From assembly GCA_035222895.1 (NCBI GenBank), contig JAVYIG010000410.1, forward strand, positions 372,001 through 436,000: a DNA stretch of 64,000 nucleotides, written 5' to 3'. Below, in pieces: positions 15,301-26,646 of this stretch (its first letter is position 1; each line of letters begins with the position of its first letter). Source of the DNA: Strongylocentrotus droebachiensis (Eukaryota; Echinodermata; Echinoidea; Camarodonta; Strongylocentrotidae). The notes beneath the pieces were generated by a model. The model did not search any database. It was not told the origin of the DNA and saw only the letters and a program-made list of their open reading frames with translations. The position numbers and the translations under genes were made by a program.

Positions 15301-18300
15301 CAGGGGGACCCTAGTGGATCATGTCCTTAGCATCAACCAAACATTGTACATCCTATCTGCCACCCACAATCTGGCAAACCACTCATACACTGTCAACATT
15401 CTTGTAGAGCTGGCGGACCACCAGGGGCCCCTCTCCGCCTGGATTTAGAAACATTATTGTCACATCCTGGGAGGGGGTGTCTTGTTGCTGGGGGCAACAC
15501 GGACATGACTTTGTCAGGCGAGGTTGATGTAAGCGCGCTTCTCATTTCCCTCTGGTTGCCGGCTTAGTGTGTGTCATTCTCCCCACATTGGAACAGCTCC
15601 ATCGGATAGTCTCCGCTCACCAGCCACCAACACTTACGTAAAGATCAGTCTCACTGTTGTTACTGGCATCATTGTCTTGCAGTTCATAAAATATCAGACA
15701 ACCAATTTGCTTTTTAGTGGGGGAAAGTGTTAAATACCGGGTATATTTGAAAGACAAATTATTCTGAAAATATGGTAGTTGTATTAAACTTGACATTGTA
15801 GATATAAATTGTGTATCAAGTTTCTTTGGAGCAGTATACAACTATTTCATGACAACATTAATTCTTATTATATGCCATGTAAATCTTTCATATTCATTTA
15901 TTTTCCACAAATATAGGAAAAGACATAAAAATACATATGAGAGAGGCTTATCTGACAAACGAATGCAAGCATACAAATAAAAAAGATACAAACAAAAGTC
16001 ACCAAAGACTGTGATTATGACGATACAATGCAAAATAAAACAGAAATGTATTGGATGGTATGGAATTATTGGAATAGGAATATGATGATACATCAGCACC
16101 CATATAAAGTTGAAGACTGAAGAGTATATATATAGAAACAAGTCAAGTTTGTATCATCTGTTGATCACATCATGACCAACTAAAGGGTAGTCCATGTCAA
16201 TGTAAATGGTTTTCAACCAAATAATTGATGAAATTCCTCCTTGGGTATAATTTCTTACCTCTTTGTCAATGTTGAGGATGTCTATTCAAATGAAATGGCA
16301 CATTTTCCAGGAATTTTTTTTATGGGGTTCAAAATTTGATATCTAGTAAGTGATTTGTAAAACATATAGGCAAAACTTTCTTTTCATAATTTTCTTCATG
16401 AAAATGTCTGTACTTCTCGAGATGTGATGAGATATGAAAAGTTTGTTCTGGCTATGGAGCTTGCTTTTAGTACATTCAATTTAAATGACAATGTATTTTA
16501 TATGCTATGTTTATTTCTATTTTTTGTTAAATTTTTTCAGGGTGAACTGGGCGGTAGCAGCTCAAGTAAACAGAAGACAGAAGAGAACAAGGAATTAAAG
16601 GATATCAGAGAAAAGGCCAACGCAGCTTCACTCAAACTAGCCACCGCAGCAAAAGAGGCAGAAGCAAACATCAAGTAAGTAGTCATCATATTCTTTCCTT
16701 TCTTCTCCTTCTCTCTATACAGTAATTTAGGTAAGAAAATCAATGAGTCCAAAGGCAAAGATATTTCAAAGGAGTTAACAGGCCATAAAATTAGCTGACA
16801 ACACCCCTAGGATGATCACCCTGGACGATAAAGCCTAGACCATCATCCTAGGACTACCAACTTAACACTTCTGGAGTACAACCCTGAGTATAATTACTTT
16901 CAGACAACTACCTCATAGGATGATAACCTTCTGGAAAACTACCCCTTACCCATCACCTGCTAAGTTAATTAACCTTATAATTAACCCTCCATCTTTGATG
17001 AAATGAAGCCTGTGGCAGTTGTCACCGAAGCATAGTTCTGTCTGAGCAATCTGTTAGAATGTACAGTCAAACCTGTCTTTGTGGTCACCTCTATGTAAAG
17101 GCCACCTGTTTATAGTGGCCATGTATTTTGTCTTCCTTGAGAAAGAAGTGTATGCTTTAGAACCTGTCTAGAAAGACCAGCTGCCTACAGTGGCCACTTC
17201 GTCTGTTTCCCTTGGTTGGCCTTAATAAACAGGTTTGACAGTAGCTCACGTAATTCGAAACAAACACGAATCACTACATATCTGCATGATCATTCCCTAT
17301 ATGTTCCACAGCTTTGTATGCTGTATTTATTTTCAAAAATGGCCAGCCATCGTAGACACTGTCGTCTGCCCACAAGATGATTATCACTCTCATGACTAAT
17401 CGTCCAGGACTATCCCCTTCCGTATCCCCCAAATGTCAACGGGAAAACCGCACTACACTCTCGAATACACAGTAGTATAATGCCCTTATCACGCAAATCA
17501 TGATATCCTCCTTATCATCAATGCTAATATTTCTAGAAGTGTACTCTTTGAGCGTTAATCTTTTGTTCTGTATTGGAGGAAAATGATGATGTTGATGAGA
17601 CACTATGATAAAGGAATATTGCCCTAGGCTAAGGAGACATATTGGTGGAAGTACAGTCATGAAGCAGTATTTCCTGTAGATCACTGTTTGAGTTATATGA
17701 ACTCTTAGCTTCATAGCTGTACATGTAGTTATTGTATCAGCCTGTCTCACTGACACTTTATAATACATGTATGTATGAGGATCTGCTAGCCATATACAGA
17801 TGCTTAAATTGGACTAGATCTTTAATAGTCAATCGTATGATAAGGTTTGTCATTCCAATAGGTTATAATAATCTGTTCTTGTATAGCGCATAACACATTA
17901 TTATATAACGTCCCTATGCGCTTCCAAAGACCTTTTGAAATTATTACTCTAGCCCCGGCAATCGTTATCAGCGCACAGTGCATTTCAAGGAACCCATTTA
18001 CCTCACTGGAGTGTGGCAAATGTAGATTAAATTCTTGTCAAAGGATGTTGGTGTTGTGGCAGGGATTCAAACCCTGTACCTTGTGGTTCACAGTCCGAAG
18101 ACTTTTCCACTGGACCCAAACACCTATAGATGAAATATTTTGGGTGTCACCTAGGGCAGACTGTTGCATGGCAGCTAGCTGAGGTTAAATATACCCTCTC
18201 AGAGTGCCATTTGGTACATTCAACTTTCATGTTCTCTACACATTGCTCAACCAGGGCACCACACAATTTTTTTTTTCTTGCAGGGATCTAGAATTATATT

Positions 18301-21300
18301 GAGGGTTTGTGTGCTTAGGGTCCCCGTTAATTTATTGATATTTGTGGGATCCAGAGGAATATTTGTGAAACCCATGTGTCTCGGCTGGAACCCTATCAAT
18401 GTTGAACCATGGTTTCGGTTAAACATGATTGCACAGTAACATGCTTCCCAAAGAGTTCGCACAATCTGTGCCTTTGTTCCACTCCAATTCTATAACTCCA
18501 TTCCAGCTAATTTCACATGGTGGATGACAAAGGTTGATGCAATTATGTACAGTCACTCTCCTCATCTCTCCCATTAGAGTCGTTGAATGATTTACTAAGG
18601 CTATACTGATCCAAGGTTCCTGAATCCTGCTATAAATAGACCCTCATTGCGTTTATCCACTGACATAATGCTCTTTCTCCTTTATCTCTTCCGGGGGATT
18701 TATCCTGGAATTGTTCGCTAAATCCTGCCGTGTAATTTTGGACGGTGAACTCAGCAGAGTGAATATTTACGTTTCAAACGGAATTGTTCTGTACAACTAT
18801 TTTTGTGATGTGATCAATCTTGGTGACATTCTATTTTTGGGAGAACATCTGTGTAAAATGATGAACCTGATGAAAGTCTTGAATTATGTTTAATGTTGTG
18901 GTTGTTTAGGAGAAAGAAACAGTAATGGGATATTGTTGCAGGTCATACATTTATGTTCTTTTGATAAGTCAAGAAACCACATGATTAACACTTAAAAGAT
19001 GAGGTTGAATTTTAATGACATAATCTCTTGGTAAAATGTATAACAAGAAAGGAAAGAGGACATTACACAAAAAAGTAGCTCATAAATAATGAAGTGCATA
19101 AAAAGTGTACATTACAATAGTAACCAAATATCATAAGAAAATGCAATAATTAGCTCAACAAACATTCATTCTTAACTCCACTTTCAATTTATGGTCAGTT
19201 AAGAATTTTCATGTACGCTTTAACTTCTATAAAAACTGCAATTCATTTCTCCCCAAGAATTAGCCATCCAATCCCAAACGGCTATATCTTCCAAACTTTA
19301 CGCAAAAAATGGACCCTGTTCTAAAGATAGATCTCCATATCCACGCTTTGTAAGATCGGATGAAACCCGATACCATTGGCTAGAGGGTGTTATGAAGATA
19401 AATCCAGGGTGACCCTAATTATAATCCTAAGGATGCTACTGAAGTATCATATAGAAGATGAAGAAAAGCTGATAATACCCAGAAATCGGGCAACGCAGCT
19501 GCGTGTGGTCAGAAATAGACTTCGCTCTTTCCGTAGTAGAGAAGGAAAGGGGATAACATAAATATAAAGAGAACTTGATATTGTATACAGATAAGAGTTG
19601 TTATACTCAATTTCTAATCTTATAGAAACTATATTTCCTTCTTTTTCTAACGTTTTCTTTTACTATTACTGTATGCTTAACATGAAAACATTGGGGAAAA
19701 GTTAAAGTTGTGTGAATTCTGTAATCTACCTTTGGCTAATTCAATTGATTGGTACTGTTTTGAATGTGTTCCTGATACTATTCAAAGATATTCACCTTTC
19801 ACTCTTGAACTGTTAGTGCTAAATATTGTTTTTTTATTATTCATAACTAGAAAGATGAATAGTTCTTAATTTTATTGACTTACTTTACATGTGTAGAGAG
19901 CCAGAAGAATGTTTCCTCTGTGTTAATACCATCTTTCTTGCTGTGAGCAGGGCGCTGCACAGTAGCGACCAGTTTGCTTGTCATTTTGTCTCCCATTTTG
20001 ATGTCTATTTCTCGAGTTTTGTGTTATTTGTGGAATATATGTGGATATCACAATGCGTGTGGAAACTACGTTCAACATGCGGATATACTTTCTGATACTA
20101 TTTTTGTCATTGTTACCCGGAAAAACTCATGTTTTTGCGTCACCTGAACTGCCTACCAATATTCAATATTCCCGCCAATTCCTATACGACATCGCCACGG
20201 CACCGGCGTCCAAGGTCGTACCGACCAATCTGCCCGATTGGATACCGACTCGGGAAAATGCGGAGGTGCCCAGTCCAAGAAGAAGGGGGAAACGCGGAGG
20301 CGTTAGGAACAGGCTGAGAAAAAGAGGATTTAGACCCTCTTTACCGGTAATAACTCTCAGTAATGTCCGATCATTGCACAACAAAGTCGACGAAATCAGA
20401 GCTCTAAAAAGGTACTGTAACTATTTTCGGAATTCCGGTATGATTTGCTTGACCGAAACTTGGCTTAACCCAGACATTACCAATGAAAACATTGCTATAG
20501 ATGGATTCGATATAGCGCGATTAGATCGCTCATATGAACACACTAGTAAGAGACGAGGGGGAGGAATATGTGTTTATGTCAACAAACGCTGGTGTACAAA
20601 TTTTACTGTCAAACATTCGATTTGTAACAAAGATGTGGAACTGCTCTGTGTGTCATTTCGTCCATTCTATCTACCCCGCGAGTTTAACCAAGTGCACCTA
20701 TTTCTAGTTTATGTTGCCCCTGATGCCGATGGAAATCAAGCCACTCAACACATACAAGACATAGTTGGGGAAATGGAAGCCCTGTCTCCAGATTCACCAA
20801 AAATTATCCTTGGAGACTTCAATCATTGCCGCTTAGAGAATTCCCTGCCTAATTACTGCCAAGCTATAGATAAGCCAACAAGAGGGGAGAACATTTTGGA
20901 CAGATGCTATTGTTCAATCCAAAATGCCTACAAATGCATCGTTCGTCCACCGATAGGCATGTCTGATCACAATGTAGTGCATTTACTACCTAAATATCGA
21001 CAAAAACTAAAAACTCAGAAACCCGCCAAAAAAATTGTGCAAGTGTGGAACAATGAAGCTACTGAAAAGCTACAAACGTGTTTTCAAATAAGTAATTGGG
21101 ATGTTTTCTTCGAGGCCTCAGATAATTTAAATGGGATAGCGGACACGATTAATGATTACGTGGTATTTTGCCAAAATCTTCATGTTCAGAGTAAGACTGT
21201 GCGCATTTATCCGAATAATAAACCCTGGATTACGACACAACTGAGAGCCATAGTGAAAGCCAAGAGGGAAGCATTTGTTGCTGGGGACCAAGCATTGTTA

Positions 21301-24300
21301 AAAAGTCTTCACGCGGACATGAGACAAGAGATAGATAACGCTAAGCAAACATATAAAGAGAAGCTGCAAAGCCATTTTCAAGCTCACAAACCAAGGGAGG
21401 CGTGGCAGTGTTTACAATCTATGACTGATTATAAACAACGGAAAGACCACGCTTTTGAAAACATCGATGACCCTCAAAAGTTTGCGGATGAACTCAACAC
21501 GTTTTACTGCCGATTCGATACCAACGAATTCATCGATGTCATCGAAGCGCAGAGAGATGAGTTAATCCGTTCCCAGGATGAATCTCTGAGGGTTGAGGAG
21601 AATGACGTTTCTCTTTACTTCAGCCGAGTTAATCCGAAGAAAGCTATGGGTCCGGACAATATCAGCGGAAAGCTTCTTCGAAATTGTGCAAGGGAACTTG
21701 CAACCCCCTTTCGTTTGCTATTTCAAACTTCGCTCGACAGGAAAGTTGTTCCTGTTTGCTGGAAGACATCCACCATCATTCCAGTGGCTAAGAAGTCCCG
21801 TCCATCTGAGCTTAATGATTACCGGCCTGTGGCACTTACACCAATCGCAATGAAGTGCTTTGAGCGTATCATATTGAAGAGTCTTCTTCAGCCAATCAGA
21901 GAGCTGATTGATCCTCATCAGTATGCATACCAACAAAACAAATCTGTTCAAGACGCTACCCTTTATCTAACACATCTGCTATACAAGCACACAGAAGAGA
22001 CGAAATCGTACGTACGAGCATTGTTCGTGGACTTCTCTTCTGCGTTCAATACCATCCGCCCTCATGTGCTTGTTGAGAAGTTGAAGCGTCTTGAAGTAAG
22101 GCCATCGCTCATACTTTGGATCGTGGACTTCTTGCAGAACCGAACGCAGCAAGTACGGGTGCAGAACACAATGAGTGAGTCCATTGTTACCAACATCGGG
22201 TCTCCTCAAGGGTGCGTGCTCTCGGCCATCCTGTTCGTGTTGTATACCAACGACTGCCGCTCATCTTCGGAAAATGTCTCAGTCTTGAAATACGCGGACG
22301 ACACTGTTATTGTTGGGAATATTAGAGGAAGTGAGACTGAATACGAAGATTATCTAAACTGGTTTACTGAGTGGTGCAATGAAAACTTTCTGGACTTCAA
22401 TACTACGAAAACAAAAGAGATGATAATTGACTTTAGGAAAGTAAGACCCGTAGATCCAAGTAGCTGCCCAATGAAAATAAACAGAAAAGAAATAGAGATA
22501 GTGAAATCATACAAATACCTTGGCACTGTAATTAATGACAAGCTGAAATGGGATGACAACTGTAGGGAGCTGTACAAGAAAGGGCAGCAACGGTTATATT
22601 TCCTTCGTAAACTCAATTCCTTTCACGTAGACCGCACAATAATGTACCTTTTCTACAAGTCTGTGATAGAGAGCATAATAGTAAACGACTGCGTTGTGTG
22701 GTACACAGCATGTCGAAAAGTAGACTTGTCTATGCTAAAAAGAATTGTTAAACAGGCGGAAAAAATTGTAGGGAAGAATCTAGACTTCGAAGATATATGT
22801 AGAAATAGAGTACTTGACAAGGCGAAATCAATCTACCATAACAGCCGCCACCCCTTAAATAACAATTATGTAGCCCTGAGGTCAGGAAACAGGTTAAGAT
22901 CTCTAAGGTCCAGAACGAGCAGGTTTCTTAATTCATTTGTGCCAAGCTCAATCAGGCTGATGAACGAGGAGGGTTTAATCTAAGTCTGAATAATAAACTG
23001 ATTTTAATCTGAATTGTGAATTTAATTTGAACTGTGAACCTAAGTTAATCTGAATTATGACTGAATGTAATCACCTATTTTGAATTATAACTTGTATTTA
23101 ATCTGAATTGTAAATTTAATTTATTTTGAATTATGAATTGTAGGTGATCGGAACTTGAGTTGAATTATATTATGAAATATGAATTGAATTGGTCTGAAGA
23201 ATAAATTGTATTGAATCTGAATTGTGAATTTAATTTAACCCGAAATATGAATTTAATTCAACTACTTAGTTTGAATTATAAATTGAATTTGATTTGAATT
23301 GTTAATTTTATATTAATCTTAATTACGAATTGAATTGATCTGAATTATAAATTGTACTTAATATGAATTATGAATCTATTTAACCTGAATTGTCAATTTA
23401 ATTTAAGCTGAATTATGAATTGTACGTGATCGGGATCTGAATTGAATTATTTTTTGAAATATGAATTGAATTTGTCTGAATCATAAATTGTATTGAATTT
23501 GAATTGTGAACTTAATTTAACCCGAATTATGAATTTAATCTTATTACTTAGTCTGAATTATAAATTGAATGTGATTCGATTTTCTTAATTGTATTTTAAT
23601 CTGAATTACGAATTGAATGTGATCGGGATTTGAAATGGATTTGATCTGAATTACGAATTGAATTGGTCTAAATCTTTAATTGTATTTAATCTGAATTGCG
23701 AATGAATTTAATCCGAACTTGAACTGAATTTAACGACTATGTCTGAATTTATGAATCGAATTTCAGTCTGCATGTTGAACTATCAAATTTGTTGTTACCT
23801 ATGTCCAAGTTAAATGTTCTACTCTGTACCCATCTGTATCTTATTGATGTTTATAATTTGTAATCTTGTACTGACATGCAAATGAAACAAATTTCCAATC
23901 ATTGGACAATAAATTTGAATATGAAATATGATATGAATTAATTATCAACAAATATATTACTATGAATGTTTTGGAAAGCACATATATGTTAAGGAAGAAT
24001 AGCATTAATAATAGCCTGTAATATCTATGTTTAGAAAATTTTATAGCAATCAGAATTGAATGGACTGTATTAAAAAGTCTGCTAGGAGTCTTGATCACAT
24101 AGCAGTAATGCCAACCCAATTATAGTTTTTATCTACACATACCCATTGACTGCTTGCATAATGTGCTAATCCATTGAGGAAATGATAAATTTGTTCCTCT
24201 AGATATGGAACGTCTGAAACCATTTAGGCTGAAATTGAACTCGAGCAGAAATCGCAGAAGGGGAAACGGTTCTGTAGTCCCATATATGGAGTTTGTGCGC

Positions 24301-26590
24301 TGCTTTGAGATGTATTTATGCGATTTCTTGGGTAGATCTCAGATTTGATATCCAATACCCACTCCTAAACCCCCCTCTCCAGCAAACTTGGCTGCACCAT
24401 GCAGTGTCCCAATAGTTTCATTCTTGACAGTATTCTGTAGAAAGAAAGAAGATGGAAAAAGAAAAAGAAATGGAGTTAGGAAGGCAGTCATACAGTGTTA
24501 GCTAGTGATGGAAGAACTTAATTTAATTTAATCTAATTTTAATTAAGGAACTTTACATAACTATCTTGATCTAAGGAGACACGAACGAACGAGCTAGTGT
24601 ATGGCTATGAAACTTAAAAGCACTTTGATTTGGCTCACAGATCCTGTTGCCCTGTAACCTTGCATTGATATTGATATTTATAGGATAATAATGAGATTTG
24701 GTCTGAAATTTCCATTAGTAAGGACTGTGATGCACCTGATTGCATTGAAGATCACAAAATTAAGACAAATTTAATTTCTAGTTTCTTATCTTTAATATAT
24801 TCCTGTATTTTGCACTAATTTAATTTTCATTTTTTTGTGTTAAAATGTTAAATGTTAAAAATATCACCCTGTTTTGAGCAACTGTTAACAACAGAAAATT
24901 GAATTTTTGACATTGCCTTAATAGGATTTATATGTGCGGGAGGATTATAAAATCTCAAAGTAAACAAAAAACACCTCCATATTTTCAGTAAATTGAAGTG
25001 GATTGTAAATAATTTGATAGGCAAATCTATGTCTATACAGGCTGACTTAATATCTAGGTTAGATAGCCACCCCCGCAAAGCTGAACTACACCTGTAGAAG
25101 AACTATGCCATCTGCATTTTTCTGGCTTATCCACAATATCCAGGATCAAGATAAAGATCTACTAAGCCATAAAATTATGTTCAAATAGGGCTGTAATCAT
25201 AGAATCTGTTTCCAAAGGTATAACATCTGGAATCGCAAAACTGTAATAAATGCATAAGCCTACTTTTCTGTAACGGGTTCTTTTTACAGGAAGTACCATA
25301 GGATATTAGCCTAATTTTGAAAGATTCCCTGCATCATTTATAAATGTATACCTATATGTGTTAACCATGTCAGGGCCCTGTTTCAGAAAACTTGTTTTCA
25401 ATAACAAGTGCTGAAACTCTGTGACAAGTTTGCTCACAGCCAATCAAATGCAATCATTTCAGGAGCTTATTAATAGTCAATGAAACTTGTTATTGGTTGG
25501 CTGACCTACCAGGTACCTGTTTACAACACCTGGGTTGAGAGAAGCAACTGTAGAATGAGGACAAATGAAGGAGCAAGGAATTCAACAATTAGCCTCTTAA
25601 TTAACGATAATATCAAGTAATTAGGAGTACTAAAATAGCACGTATAGCACTTACAAAATTACAGAATGTGATGAAAAACATAAAATACATAGATCCATAA
25701 TAACGTTATGTTACTGAGGTACCAATTATGATTTAATGGATCTTAATTGGACATTAAAACCAACTACTTAGATGTGTAGACAGAGATACCAGTCTGATGC
25801 CTACAAATTCATAAAATCAATTAATGTCATCTCCTTTAAGCCAGTCTACCCATTAACATCATTATAGTCAGGAAACAATGTCGCAGTGTTGGCTGGAATG
25901 GAGACTATCGAGTTATAAGACACTTCCTTTTGCTTCACCCCTACATGTAACACTTGCTGGCAAACGTCAACGCTATTCTTGATGGCCTGCCAAAAGTTTG
26001 AGTAAATTTAGAATGTTCTTGGATTCCTTGGTTTTGGATGCTGCAATTTTAAAGCTCTGTAGATTTACGTCCTTTGCAAAGCTCTGACATCGTTGCAGAT
26101 TATAAGTTTACAATTTAGTGTATAAAGTTTTATATTTTGTTCTGTTTTTAAATCAAGTATGATTAAGCTAGATGTCTTAAATTAATCCCTTCCTCAGTCC
26201 AATTCTGACTTTCTGGTATTATGAATATGAATTATGAATAGGGGGTACTATATACACTCTTTATTAGCCAGTGAAAGATGACAATCATTTTGATAGTACT
26301 TGCAAATCTTAACTGAATACTTTCTATAAACCTATCACCAGCTGCAAGCTTCATTTATCTGCTTTAAGTGAAGTTCATCAATCTTGATCATTACTTTAAA
26401 TATCAATATTCATAATGCATGATACCAATTTGTAATTGTTGATAAATTCAAACTGTTAATTTCAAACACTCTCTGCTATATTCTGTGAACTCCATTTTGT
26501 ATTGCAGTACCTAATTTACAGCTGCACACATCTATTCATATTAACATTTCTCTCCCACATTCTCTTTTCTCTCCCTCTCTCCCTCTCTCC

Positions 26591-26646
<56 letters not shown>

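Larger units (their letters stand above)
5199..16540 (+). other. ENTR1 intron (11.3 kb)
   Basis: The intron holds the ~105-bp tandem repeat, several microsatellites and one SINE, listed separately. Positions 10900-14100 and 15200-16500 showed me no repeat family, exon or RNA gene. Short ORFs there have low-complexity or unrecognisable products. Confidence 0.6.
19880..23940 (+). mobile_element. Non-LTR retrotransposon, CR1/Rex1-like, with an intact ORF2-type gene
   Basis: The element holds a 980-codon EN-RT ORF, a repeat-filled 3' region and a 3' end of the form CCAATCATTGGACAATAAATT followed by GAATATGAA-type short repeats. Ends reading 'caataaa' then short tandem repeats are typical of Rex1/CR1-group LINEs. 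The 5' limit is a guess: the ORF starts at 20041 and sequence from about 19880 has the look of a leader. No target-site duplication could be identified. It sits in the last ENTR1 intron in the sense orientation. Confidence 0.75.

Noticed and set aside
16424-16540. Upstream extension of the ENTR1 exon at 16541
   Set aside because: Intronic; the ATTTTTTCAG acceptor and human alignment start the exon at 16541.
19376-19561. 61-codon Arg-rich ORF as an ORF1 of the LINE
   Set aside because: Too short, with no RNA-binding or PHD motif. It may be LINE leader or unrelated sequence; not supportable.
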